The position numbers and the translations under genes were made by a program. Of a DNA stretch of 64,000 nucleotides, positions 46,066 to 54,763 are shown one piece after another (position 1 is the stretch's first letter; each line of letters begins with the position of its first letter). Source of the DNA: Variovorax sp. CF079. GTDB taxonomy: Bacteria > Pseudomonadota > Gammaproteobacteria > Burkholderiales > Burkholderiaceae_C. Below the pieces are notes generated by a model that did not search any database, was not told the origin of the DNA, and saw only the letters and a program-made list of their open reading frames with translations. Location: the NCBI RefSeq assembly GCF_900101545.1, contig NZ_FMZU01000027.1:1-64000 (forward strand), read 5' to 3'.

Positions 46066-47157
46066 CTATCCGCGCGCCAGCGGCTGGTCGGCCGGCAGGA
46101 AGCGCTGGAACAGGTCCGCGACGAAGGCGTCGTCCTCGCCGTCCGCGGGAGCGGCCACGACATAGAGGCCGCGCCAGTGCGCCGGCGCGAGCGTGCGGCC
46201 GAGGCCGTTGTCGAACATGCGCTCCACCAGCGTGCGCAACCCCGGCTGAAATGCGCGCAGCTGCTCCACGAAGCTGTGAATCGCCAGCCGGCGCGCCGGC
46301 TCCGGCTGACTGCGCAGCAAGCCCATGCGCAAGGCATGCAGTCGGTCGGCCATCGGACCAAAGGGATCGTCCGGCCGCGCACCGGCTGTCGCGTTGTCGG
46401 GCAGGCGGTAGCCGAGCGCCTGGACCAGCGCCTCCGGCGGCAAGGCGGAGCGCAGCACGCCGTAGCCGGCGAGCCGCTCCAGGCCGGTCACGACCAGGTA
46501 GACCGGCAGGTGCAGCCGCAGATGCTCGGCCGCTTCGTCGACGCGCTGCCGCAGCCGCGTCGCATCGGATGCCAGTGCCTTTGTGTCGCCGAGCAGGCCT
46601 GCGGCACTCACGCAGACCACGATGCCGTTGAGTGGCTGGCGCTCGCGTTGATGGGCGAGCGCCAGCAAGGCGTGATACCAAAGGCCTCGCTCATGCCGCG
46701 AGGCCGGCTCGCGCACCGCGGCCGGGCTGGTTTCGATCGCGATCATCGAGCGCAGGAAGTGCCAGCGCCAGAAGACATCGCCGGCGGTATCGGGTCCCGT
46801 CTGCAGCGGCGGTGGCGAGGCGCGGCGGGCCGCGGCCAGCAGCCCGGGCAGTCCGGCCGATTCGTCGCCGATGAACAGGAACCAGGGCTGGTCGTAGAGC
46901 GGATTGCGCACCGCGCGCTGCGCCGGCGAACGAAGAAGCAGCTCGCGCGCCTGCGCGATGGCCTGCCGCAGGGCGGCGAGCGCCGCCTGCTCCGAAGGGT
47001 TCGACGGCGTGCCGAGGACTGCGATGCGCCGCCGCAGCATCCGCCGCCGCGCGAAGTAGCGCGAGCCCAGCATGAACCACCAGAGAGCGAGAAGCCCCAG
47101 CAGGCACAGCGCGAGCAGGGGCCAGTAGTAAGTGGGCAACGGGTGCAGGGCGTTCAT
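46066..47157 (-). CDS. Short TssM (IcmF) N-terminal-like protein lacking a P-loop
   Basis: 363 residues. Hydrophobic N-terminal segment (about 10-32), then a domain that lines up with the TssM cytoplasmic NTPase region: PWFLFIGDESAGLPG at 91-105 stands where TssM has PWYVFIGAPGAGKTT. The Walker lysine and threonine are missing. Later NGIVVCVSAAGLLGD and LPVYLVVTGLERLAGY correspond to TssM NGVFLTVSVADLL and LPVYVFVTKSDLLYG. The periplasmic half of TssM is absent. It follows the second DotU-like gene (25 bases) and probably works with it. Confidence 0.75.
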   Translation of the reverse strand: MNALHPLPTYYWPLLALCLLGLLALWWFMLGSRYFARRRMLRRRIAVLGTPSNPSEQAALAALRQAIAQARELLLRSPAQRAVRNPLYDQPWFLFIGDESAGLPGLLAAARRASPPPLQTGPDTAGDVFWRWHFLRSMIAIETSPAAVREPASRHERGLWYHALLALAHQRERQPLNGIVVCVSAAGLLGDTKALASDATRLRQRVDEAAEHLRLHLPVYLVVTGLERLAGYGVLRSALPPEALVQALGYRLPDNATAGARPDDPFGPMADRLHALRMGLLRSQPEPARRLAIHSFVEQLRAFQPGLRTLVERMFDNGLGRTLAPAHWRGLYVVAAPADGEDDAFVADLFQRFLPADQPLARG

Positions 47158-47181
47158 GGAAGAAGCTGGTCGCGGCGCTGT

Positions 47182-48507
47182 TCAGCGCGAGACGGTTTCG
47201 AGGAACACGAAATCGGCGATCGGCCGCCCGCCCGCTTCGTTGGCGGCCAGCGATTCGCGCAGCCGTTGAAGATAGGGTGAGGCCAGTTCGAAAGGAGGTC
47301 TGTCCGCGGTTTCGTTGAAGGGCACGGGCGAGGAAAGGGCCGTGACCAGCACGGTGCCGAAGGGCGGACTTACAAGCCAGCTCGATGGGATGTCGCGGCC
47401 CAGCTCGACGCTTTCGCCGGCGCGCAGGCGGGCCTGGCCGCGGCCCGCGTTGAGATGCATCACGGCGCCGTCGGCGGTGAAGTAGTCGACCCAGAGATAG
47501 CCGTCGTAGTCGGCGTTCGTGGCCTGCACCAGCACCAGGTCGCCCTCGCGCAGCCGGCCGTTCTGCGCGCTGAGTGCGGCGACCTTCAGGCCGTACCGCT
47601 TGTCGCGATTGCGCGCCTGGTAGGGCTTGAGGATGGCGACGACTTCGCAATGCGGCCAAACGCGCAGCTGGAGCTGGAAGCTCGCCGCGCTCACGCCCGG
47701 CATGGCACGCACTTCGCGCTCCACGCGCGCCATGTCTTCCGGCAGCGAAACGAAGCCGCTCACGCGCGTCGCGCCGTCCGCGCCCGCCGTGGCGGCGAGG
47801 TCGGCGCAGGCGTAGGTCTGGAGCTGCTGCTCGACTCGCTGGGCCAGCGTGGGCGGCGCTTCGCGCGGGCCGTTCAGCATCGAGCCCAGCAGGTACACCA
47901 GCGGAATCAGCAGCGCGAGTGCGCCGGCGGCGCGCAGCAGTGCCCGCTCGCGCCGCTCCGGGATGCGCGGACCCGGCGGGTCGGGCACACTGTAGGGCTG
48001 GGGCGTGATGCGCTCTACGGCCAGGGTGCCCGGTGCAAGAGGCTGCACCGGCAGTTGCTGACCATGCAGCTCCTTGAGCTTGCCGAGCTCGCCGCTGTCG
48101 CCGTTCTCGAAGTAGTACTGGCCCTTGAAGCCGTGGACCAGCGCGTGCCAGTAGATCTCGCGCACCGCGCCGTCGTCGGCCTGCAGCGCCGACAGGTGAT
48201 GGAAGAACTCGCTGTGCGCGTTGTTGGAATTGAAGAGCTGCACCTGCAGCGGCGTCACGCCGGTGCTCCAGCCGGGATTGCGCGCGACGATCTCGTCGAG
48301 CCAGGCGACCATGGCGAAGGACGCCGATTCGATGCGCTGGGCCGGGATGCCCGCGGCACGGGCCGTGACCCGGGCCTCCTCGAGCAGGTACAGGGCGCGG
48401 CGCTGCACCCCGTCGGGCGTCCGGCCCATGCGCCCGGCGGCGATCGCCGCGTCGAGTTCGAGGCCGAATGAGAACAGGGGACAGAAGCAGTCGAACAGGC
48501 GAGCCAT
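47182..48507 (-). CDS. Second DotU/TssL-like protein with BON-like and DUF4384-like C-terminal domains
   Basis: 441 residues. DotU domain about 10-150 (ESASFAMVAWLDEIVARNPGW, FNSNNAHSEFFHHL); membrane helix about 192-209; a BON-like stretch at about 222-295 (GATRVSGFVSLPEDMA, AMPGVSAA); then a DUF4384-like domain at about 303-400 (LREGDLVLVQATNADYDGYLW, FTADGAVMHLN). The canonical TssL of this locus (8971-10299) has an OmpA domain instead. Paired with the short TssM-like gene it forms an additional, non-standard membrane-complex unit. Domain calls beyond DotU are from pattern memory. Confidence 0.75.
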   Translation of the reverse strand: MARLFDCFCPLFSFGLELDAAIAAGRMGRTPDGVQRRALYLLEEARVTARAAGIPAQRIESASFAMVAWLDEIVARNPGWSTGVTPLQVQLFNSNNAHSEFFHHLSALQADDGAVREIYWHALVHGFKGQYYFENGDSGELGKLKELHGQQLPVQPLAPGTLAVERITPQPYSVPDPPGPRIPERRERALLRAAGALALLIPLVYLLGSMLNGPREAPPTLAQRVEQQLQTYACADLAATAGADGATRVSGFVSLPEDMARVEREVRAMPGVSAASFQLQLRVWPHCEVVAILKPYQARNRDKRYGLKVAALSAQNGRLREGDLVLVQATNADYDGYLWVDYFTADGAVMHLNAGRGQARLRAGESVELGRDIPSSWLVSPPFGTVLVTALSSPVPFNETADRPPFELASPYLQRLRESLAANEAGGRPIADFVFLETVSR

Positions 48508-48744
48508 GAAACGCTCGCGCTATTCTTCGGTGGCGGTGGGAGCCTTGGGTTTGCGCCTGCATCGATGGCACATGCCGATCTCCCTGTTCTTCGTTGGATG
48601 TGGAATTCATTCTTTCAACGCCCCCCAGGGCCCGCCATATCGCTTGGGGACTATGTCGTTCGTGGAGCGGGCGAGTCTTGCCGCGCGCCGCGATCGCCGT
48701 TATCTTTGGTATTCGTTGAGTTCATTCACTACGTTGGGGCCGCC
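48508..48744. other. Divergent intergenic region between the second DotU-like gene and the response regulator
   Basis: 237 bases holding the start regions of both divergent genes. It is more AT-rich toward the regulator, with ATTCGTTGAGTTCATTCACT-like sequence just before the regulator start. I could not pick a convincing -35/-10 pair or any hairpin. An earlier in-frame start for the regulator exists at 48565 but adds a leader that does not resemble receiver domains. Confidence 0.35.
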
Positions 48745-49419
48745 ATGAAAATCCTGATCGCCGACGACCACCGGCTCGTCATCGAGGCGGTCAAAGCCAA
48801 ACTGTCGGAAATCGAGCCCGACATCGAGTTCGTTCTGGCGATGAGCGTCGACGAGCTGCTCGCGGGCGCCTCCGACGACATAGACTTGGCCGTGATCGAC
48901 CTGAACATGCCCGGCGCCGACGGCCAGGCCCACGTGGACGAGATCCGGCGCCGCCACCCGGCCGTGCCCGTCATCGTGCTCTCGGGCTACGAAGACCCCA
49001 ACATCATGCGCACTGCGCTCGAGCGCGGCGTGCTGGGTTTCATCCCGAAGGCCTACTCGCCCGAGGTCATGCTGTCGGCCGTGCGGCTGGTGCTGGCCGG
49101 CGGCGTCTACGTGCCGCCGATGATGCTGTCGGCCGTGCCGCCCGGCATCGTGGCCGGCGTGCCGACCGCGGACGCCATGCAACGCGGATCGGCCGCCGCG
49201 GCGGCGCAGACCCTCGAACACCTGCGCAGCGTGCTGACCGAGCGCCAGGTCGAGGTGCTGCAGCTGCTGTCGCAGGGCAAGCCCAACAAGCTGATCGGGC
49301 GCGCGCTCGGCATCAGCGAGGGCACGGTGAAGATCCACCTGGCGGCGATCTTCCGCGCGCTCAACGTGCGCAACCGCACCGAGGCGGTGGTGGCGGCCCA
49401 GTCGCTCACCGAAGCCTGA
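48745..49419 (+). CDS. LuxR/NarL-type response regulator
   Basis: 224 residues. The receiver domain (1-120) has ADDH at 6-9, the phosphoacceptor Asp52 in VIDLNMPG, and the switch Lys in FIPKAYSP. The C-terminal LuxR helix-turn-helix is at about 155-215 (LTERQVEVLQLLSQGKPNKLIGRALGIS, KIHLAAIFRALNVRNRTEA). No sensor kinase gene is adjacent, so its partner lies elsewhere. Its position next to the T6SS locus makes control of T6SS or neighbouring genes possible, but no target site is evident. Confidence 0.92.
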   Translation: MKILIADDHRLVIEAVKAKLSEIEPDIEFVLAMSVDELLAGASDDIDLAVIDLNMPGADGQAHVDEIRRRHPAVPVIVLSGYEDPNIMRTALERGVLGFIPKAYSPEVMLSAVRLVLAGGVYVPPMMLSAVPPGIVAGVPTADAMQRGSAAAAAQTLEHLRSVLTERQVEVLQLLSQGKPNKLIGRALGISEGTVKIHLAAIFRALNVRNRTEAVVAAQSLTEA

Positions 49420-49453
49420 GCCTTCGTCCGGCGGTCGCGCCGGAGTCATTCGC

Positions 49454-49480
49454 TGGTCATTTCCTGGTCGCTGTTTGGTC
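49454..49480. promoter_or_regulatory. Three TGGTC repeats with exact 11-base spacing
   Basis: TGGTC occurs at 49454, 49465 and 49476, each 11 bases apart, about one helical turn. The array sits 90-116 bases upstream of the GTG of the following damaged gene and just after the response regulator. It could be a protein-binding array, but such a short motif may also recur by chance. Confidence 0.25.
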
Positions 49481-49569
49481 AGCACGGCAAGGGCGCGCGT
49501 CACGCAGACTGTTTCCAGAGCGCGTTCGCGCGGCAGCTGCCCTCACGGCAAACCAACCATCGAGAGACC

Positions 49570-50535
49570 GTGCCCTCCACCATTCGCTACGATCCGTCGC
49601 TGACGCTGGGCGCTATCGTCGACCCCGCCGCCTTCGCTACGCTGAGCGAGATCGCCGAACTCGACGCCGAGATCGACGCTGCGCAGGACATCCTGAACTC
49701 GTTCATCTCGATGAAGCGCAGCATCGACATGACGGTTCACGAGCTGATCGCCATGGAAGTCGATCCGCACGACGTCAAGGCAAAGAGCGAGCAGATCAAG
49801 AAGGAAATCTCCAAGGCGGCGGCGGACTACGCCGCCATCCGGCTGGAGAACGAGGCCAAGATCCGGCCTTTGAAGGCGAAGGTGCACAGCGTGCATCAAG
49901 GCCCTCGAAAGCCCCATCGACTTCGAGAAAACGACGCTCAAGATGATGGAAATTTCAACGGATTCTCTCAAGATGGAGCCGCAGTACTTCTCGTTCGAGC
50001 AGAACGACGAAGGAATGGCAGCAAGCTTGTCCGCCATCAAGGGTCTCATCGCCGGTTCGTCCAGCCATCTCGGCGTCGACGCTGCGACGGAGATGGCGAG
50101 CGCCGGCGTCAGCCAGGTCGCCAAGCAGCGCAAGGAGCACAACATTGCCGGGACGCTGGTGATTACGGCTGCTTGCACGCACAAGAAGGCCAACGTTCTT
50201 GCGCCATGGTCATCGAGCCGACAAGGCGGCCAGGATCTGGAATCAGGCATTTCCATCAGACAAGCTGAAGCTCGCCGAACCGGCCTGCATGGTGGCGGCG
50301 GCAATCTCCGAGGAAGATGGGAAGAGCAAGGCACTCAACCTGCTCACGGGCGCGACCTATGGGTCCAGCTTCGTCGGCATGGTGCATATTCTGCGGAAGG
50401 ACGCGACAGGTATCGGGGAGGCTGCAGGTTCGGACCTGAGCTTGACGGCAATTGCCGAGAGCATGCAGGAGAAGCTCAAGGTCGCGGCCTGGCGCGAGGG
50501 AGAGAGCGGCCGCCTCGGCGTCGATCCTGGGAACA
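49570..50535 (+). pseudogene. Frameshifted remnant of an uncharacterised gene
   Basis: A GTG at 49570 begins a coherent helical protein (IAELDAEIDAAQDILNSF...). The frame is lost near 49892, continues in the second frame (IKALESPIDFEKTTLKM... to THKKANVLAP near 50205), and after one or two further single-base losses between 50203 and 50222 resumes in the third frame (ADKAARIWNQAF ... GATYGSSFVGMVH) up to about 50530. So one gene carries at least three indels. Composition is more AT-rich than the surroundings. From memory only, GATYGSSFVGMVH recalls uncharacterised proteins also present in fungi; this is unverified. Confidence 0.6.
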
Positions 50536-51042
50536 GGTTTTCCCGCGGAGAGAGCCGCCTATGCGGCCTGGCGCAGCGGTCACGTCGTCGACTCCGCCGC
50601 GTATGCGGCCTTGCAGGAGGTCTGCAGATTCCTGGTGCAGGATGCGCGCGTGGTCGAGGCCAAGCAGATCCAGGATGTTCACCTGAATCCGGTGGCCTGG
50701 AAGATCCAGCAGGCGTCCTACCTGGTGCGCCTGGGTTTTTCGGCCGGATATGTATCCAGACTGAACGCGCAAGCTGCGCTCAAGCGGCTGCAGGAGATAG
50801 CCCGCGCGCACTACACGTCCTGGGAGGACTTCTCGCTGTCGGGGTTGATCGCCCTGGGCGTGCGCAGCCCGATCGATAGCTTCGATCTGGTTGACTGGCG
50901 CAAGATAGCGCGCAGCCACGAGGTGTTGCTTCGAGTGCAGTACAGCACGCTCGCGCATGCCGCGCGCTGGAAGGTTTTCACCCCGGTCTCTGTGCCTTCG
51001 AACCGCTGGCTCGAATCGAGCGCGCAGCTGGCCGAGGCCTGA
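50536..51042 (+). pseudogene. 5'-truncated DUF1266-like gene remnant fused to the preceding remnant
   Basis: The frame ending at the TGA at 51040-51042 is sensible from about 50536 (ERAAYAAWRSGHVVD...). It has the DUF1266 pattern AWKIQQASYLVRLGFSAGYVS followed by SWEDFSLSGLIALGV near the C-terminus. No usable start codon or RBS precedes it in frame, and it joins the previous remnant by a further frame change. The likeliest history is a deletion that fused the tail of a DUF1266 gene to the damaged gene upstream. A real two-domain protein with sequencing errors cannot be excluded. Confidence 0.5.
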
Positions 51043-51118
51043 GGCCTGCCGTCGCCGCCGCGAGCCCTGATTGCGACGCGGCAGAATCAAGGCGATTCCG
51101 GGCTTCCCACCGCGCGCT

Positions 51119-51811
51119 TTGACCACCACTCGTTTGCACCTTTCAAACTTCGACGCCGCGATCATCGACCTCGACGGCACCATGGTCGACACCCTCGGCG
51201 ACTTCGTCGTTGCCTTGAACTGCATGCTCGACGGGCTCGAATTGCGCCAAGTCGCGGCCGAAGCCGTCGCGACCATGGTCGGCAAGGGCTCGGAGCACCT
51301 GATCCATTCGGTGCTGCGCCACGTGCGCGACGGCCGCGCCGCCGACAACGCGCTCTTCGACGAGGCTTGGCGCCGCTACCAGCATCACTATCTCGCCATC
51401 AACGGCCGGCATTCGGATGTCTATCCCGGCGTCGTCGAGGGGTTGGCGGTGCTGCGTGCTCATGGCCTGCGCCTGGCCTGCCTGACCAACAAGCCCACTG
51501 CCTTCGCACGCCCGCTGCTCGCCGCCAAGGGACTTGACGGCTACTTCGACGTGATGTTCGGCGGCGACGCCTTCGAGCGCAAGAAGCCCGATCCGCTGCC
51601 GCTCGTCAAGACCTGCGAGGCGCTCGCCAGCGCACCGGAGCGCACTCTGATGGTGGGCGATTCGAGCAACGACGCGCGCGCGGCCCGGGCGGCGGGCTGC
51701 ACGGTGGTGCTGGTGAGCTATGGCTACAACCACGGCGAGCCAGTGCGCGGCGTGGATGCCGACGGCTTCGTCGATTCGCTGGCAGAGCTGGGTCGGGTTC
51801 TTGATAGTTGA
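51119..51811 (+). CDS. gph: HAD-family phosphatase, phosphoglycolate phosphatase-like
   Basis: About 230 residues using the TTG at 51119; no ATG/GTG fits better. The HAD motif I is IIDLDGTMVDT with the nucleophile Asp17 and Asp19, motif II is CLTNKPTAFA, the FGGDAFERKKPDPLPL stretch carries the motif III lysine, and MVGDSSNDARAARAAGC is motif IV. The pattern, including the cap with VGKGSEHLI, matches Gph, which removes phosphate from 2-phosphoglycolate. No photorespiratory genes are nearby, so a general salvage role is likely. Confidence 0.85.
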   Translation: MTTTRLHLSNFDAAIIDLDGTMVDTLGDFVVALNCMLDGLELRQVAAEAVATMVGKGSEHLIHSVLRHVRDGRAADNALFDEAWRRYQHHYLAINGRHSDVYPGVVEGLAVLRAHGLRLACLTNKPTAFARPLLAAKGLDGYFDVMFGGDAFERKKPDPLPLVKTCEALASAPERTLMVGDSSNDARAARAAGCTVVLVSYGYNHGEPVRGVDADGFVDSLAELGRVLDS

Positions 51812-51895
51812 CAATTGAATGGTTGAAAAGTAATGTATCTGCGAGCCCGTTGATTTGCGGATCGGCGGCCCGTGGCCTACAACTTCTTCTCGACC

Positions 51896-52969
51896 ATGAA
51901 AATCGCCATCCTGGGCGGCGGCCACGGCTGTTACGCCGCCGCTGCCGACCTGTCCGAAGCCGGCCACGAAGTGCGGCTCTGGCGCCGCGACGCCGATGCG
52001 CTCGCCGCCGTGCGGCTGGCCGGTTCGATCACGCTGAAGGACGCGCGCGGCGCGCGCGAAGTACCGATCGCGCTGGCGACCGCCGACATCGGCGAGGCTT
52101 TGCGTGGAGCGATTCTGATCGTGATCCCGACGCCGGCCGTGGCGCAGGAAGACATCGCCCGCGCCATGGCGCCGCATCTGGTCGATGGCCAGGTGGTGTT
52201 CCTGCCGCCCGGCACCTTCGGCAGCTTCGTGATGGCGCGCATCGCCAAGGAAGCCGGCAGCCGCGCCGATGTCGCCTGGGCTGAGACCGGCACGCTGCCT
52301 TACCTGGCGCGCAAGCACGGCGAGCGCGAGGTCAACGTCACGATTCGCGCCATTCGCCTGCCGACCGGCGTGTACCCGGCGCGCAACGCGCAGCAGGCGC
52401 TGGAAGTGATCCGCCAGGCCTATCCGAGCGTGCATGGCTGCGGCGATGCGCTGTCGGGCGCGCTGATGAACGCCGGGCCGGTCATTCATCCGCCCCTGAT
52501 GGTGATGAACGCCGCGCCGCTGCAGCACTTCGAGCGCTGGGACATCCACAACGAGGGCACGCAGCGCGCGGTGCGCGACGTGACCGATCGGCTCGACCAG
52601 GAGCGCATCGCCGTGCGCGAGGCCTTCGGGCAGGGCGCGCCGCACTATCCGCTGGCCGACCACTACAACAACGACCAGTGGATGTACGGCGACGCCCACA
52701 AGCAGCTGGTCAAGTCGGGCGACTGGCGCGAGAACATCGACCTCTACGCCCACCGCTACATCACCGAAGACACCGAGCTGGGCCTGGCCTTCCTCGCCTC
52801 GGCGGCGCGCTATGCAGGCGTCGATGCGCCGATTGCGCACGGCCTGCTGGCCATCGTCGGCGGCTTCCTCGGCCGCGATCTGCGCCGGGGCCCGCGCACC
52901 TTCGAGCGACTGGGCCTTGCCGTCCTCGACAAGGCCGAGCTGAAGAAGAGGCTGCATGATGGCGAATGA
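51896..52969 (+). CDS. NAD(P)-dependent octopine/nopaline dehydrogenase-family protein
   Basis: 357 residues. ATG 51896 begins directly at the dinucleotide-binding strand: MKIAILGGGHGCYAAAADLSEAGHEVRLWRR. ETGTLPYLAR and MNAGPVIHPPLMVMNA are typical of the opine-dehydrogenase superfamily, whose members reductively couple amino acids and 2-oxo acids or act on related substrates. The stop overlaps the next gene by 14 bases, so it is in one operon with the 3-hydroxyacyl-CoA dehydrogenase and the next two genes. Substrate unknown. Confidence 0.8.
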   Translation: MKIAILGGGHGCYAAAADLSEAGHEVRLWRRDADALAAVRLAGSITLKDARGAREVPIALATADIGEALRGAILIVIPTPAVAQEDIARAMAPHLVDGQVVFLPPGTFGSFVMARIAKEAGSRADVAWAETGTLPYLARKHGEREVNVTIRAIRLPTGVYPARNAQQALEVIRQAYPSVHGCGDALSGALMNAGPVIHPPLMVMNAAPLQHFERWDIHNEGTQRAVRDVTDRLDQERIAVREAFGQGAPHYPLADHYNNDQWMYGDAHKQLVKSGDWRENIDLYAHRYITEDTELGLAFLASAARYAGVDAPIAHGLLAIVGGFLGRDLRRGPRTFERLGLAVLDKAELKKRLHDGE

Positions 52970-53963
52970 GACGCCGGCGCCGCGCTTTGCCGCCGTCGGC
53001 GCGGGCCGCATGGGCCGCGGCATCGCGATCGCCTTCGCCTATGCGGGCCATCGCATCGCATTGGTCGACCTGCGCCCGCGCAGCGACGAGGCCTGGCAGA
53101 AGCTGCGCGCCGAAGCGCGGGCCGAGATCGAGGCCAGTCTCAGGGGGCTCGCACAACTTGGCGTCGTCGAGGCTGCGCAGGTGAGTGCGATTGCCGACCG
53201 CGTCGAACTCGTGCCGGCCGCCGACGCGCCGCGCGCGTTGGGCCAGGCCGAGCTGGTCTTCGAAGGCGTGCCCGAGACGCTGGAGGCCAAGCGCGAGGCC
53301 TTCGAGCAGCTCAACCGGCATTGCCGCGGCGACGCGATCCTGACCTCCACCACCAGCAGCATCCTGGTCACGCAGCTCGCGGCGCTGGTGAAGAGGCCGG
53401 AGCGCTTCCTGAACATGCACTGGCTCAATCCGGCCTACGTGATCCCTGTGGTGGAGCTGAGCTGTCACCCGGGCACCGATGCCGCGGTGCTGGCGCGCAC
53501 CAAGCACCTGATGGAGCAGATCGGCAAGCTGCCGGTGGTCTGCGGCGCTTCGCCCGGCTACATCGTGCCGCGGCTGCAGGCGCTGGTGATGAACGAGGCG
53601 GCGCGGATGATCGAGGAGGGCGCGGCCACCGCCGAGGAGATCGACAAGGCCACGCGCTACGGCCTGGGCCTGCGCTTCGCGGCGCTCGGCGTGGTGGAGT
53701 TCATCGACTTCGGCGGCTGCGACATCCTGCACCATGCGAGCCGCGAGATGTCGGCATCGATCGACAAGGGGCGCTACGCCGCGCCGGCCATCGTCGATCG
53801 CATGGTGGCCGAAGGCCGGCTGGGCCTGAAGACCGGCAGCGGCTTTTACGACTACGACGGCCGCGATGTCGCGGCCTACCGGCGCGACGTGCTTGCGCGC
53901 ACGCTGGGCATGCTCCGGCATGCGGGGCTCTGGCAGCCTCCGGCCGACAAGACACAGCCATGA
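52956..53963 (+). CDS. 3-hydroxyacyl-CoA dehydrogenase family protein
   Basis: 335 residues. N-terminal NAD-binding motif GAGRMGRGIAIAFAYAGH, then ELVFEGVPETLEAK, STTSSILVTQLA and the family HWLNPAYVIPVVEL block; the C-terminal domain has YGLGLRFAALGVVEFIDFGG. It is the single-function (non-fused) type that oxidises 3-hydroxyacyl-CoA or related 3-hydroxy acids. It overlaps the alpha/beta-fold gene by 4 bases. Beta-oxidation-like steps of an aromatic side chain are one possibility, judging from the neighbouring operon. Confidence 0.88.
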   Translation: MMANETPAPRFAAVGAGRMGRGIAIAFAYAGHRIALVDLRPRSDEAWQKLRAEARAEIEASLRGLAQLGVVEAAQVSAIADRVELVPAADAPRALGQAELVFEGVPETLEAKREAFEQLNRHCRGDAILTSTTSSILVTQLAALVKRPERFLNMHWLNPAYVIPVVELSCHPGTDAAVLARTKHLMEQIGKLPVVCGASPGYIVPRLQALVMNEAARMIEEGAATAEEIDKATRYGLGLRFAALGVVEFIDFGGCDILHHASREMSASIDKGRYAAPAIVDRMVAEGRLGLKTGSGFYDYDGRDVAAYRRDVLARTLGMLRHAGLWQPPADKTQP

Positions 53964-54763
53964 TGAAGGTCCGCCGCGCGTTCGCAGATCTGTCGGTCGG
54001 GCAGGTGCACTACGCGAGCTGCGGCGATCCGCGCGCCGAGACGGTGCTGCTGCTGCACCAGTCCCCGCGCAGCTGGGCCGAGTACCGGCACGTGCTGCCC
54101 TTGGTCGGAGAGCGCTTCCGGGCAGTGGCGATGGACACCGCGGGCTTCGGCGACTCCGACGCCGGACCGGCGCCCGCGAGCATCGAGCAGTGGGCGCGCG
54201 TCGCGGTCGAGCTGCTCGATGCCCTGGGCATTGCACGCGCGCACGTGGTGGGCCACCACACGGGCGGCGTCATCGCAGTCGAGCTGGCTGCCTCCTTCGC
54301 GGACCGGGTGCATGGGCTGGTGTTGTCTTCCACGCCCTACACCGATGCGGCCTTCCGCCGCGCCCGCGCCGAGCGGCCGCCGATCGACGAGGTTGCGCCG
54401 AGCACCGACGGCAGCCATCTCGCGGCGCTGTGGCAGAAGCGGCAGTCCTTCTACCCGCCGAACCGGCCCGAGCTGCTGGAAGCCTTCGTGCGCGATGCGC
54501 TCAGCGTCGGCGAGCGGCTGGAGGAGGGGCACCGGGCCGTCGCGTCCTATCGGATGGAGGATCGCATCGCGAAGATCGCGCAGCCGACGCTGATCCTGCG
54601 CGCCACCGAGGATCCTTTCGCTGCGCCGCACGCAGCCGAACTGCAGGCGCATCTGCCGCATGCGCGCCTCGTCGACATCGCCGGCGGCATGGTGCCCCTG
54701 CCCGACCAGATGCCCGAAGCCTTCGCCGCGGCGGTGCTCGATTTCCTGGAGACGCTGCCATGA
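53960..54763 (+). CDS. Alpha/beta-hydrolase-fold protein with altered catalytic residues
   Basis: 267 residues. The fold is plain (VLLLHQSPRSWAEYRHVLP, AMDTAGFGDSD, VVGHHTGG, LILRATEDPFAAP). At the nucleophile elbow GxSxG is replaced by GHHTG, giving His100 in place of the serine. The C-terminal region reads DIAGGMVPLPDQMPE, with Met where the usual GGH histidine stands. Classical ester hydrolysis is therefore doubtful; the protein may be a lyase, a cofactor-free oxygenase or a binding protein. ATG 53960 and 53963 are both possible starts. It overlaps its neighbours on both sides by 4 bases. Confidence 0.8.
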   Translation: MMKVRRAFADLSVGQVHYASCGDPRAETVLLLHQSPRSWAEYRHVLPLVGERFRAVAMDTAGFGDSDAGPAPASIEQWARVAVELLDALGIARAHVVGHHTGGVIAVELAASFADRVHGLVLSSTPYTDAAFRRARAERPPIDEVAPSTDGSHLAALWQKRQSFYPPNRPELLEAFVRDALSVGERLEEGHRAVASYRMEDRIAKIAQPTLILRATEDPFAAPHAAELQAHLPHARLVDIAGGMVPLPDQMPEAFAAAVLDFLETLP

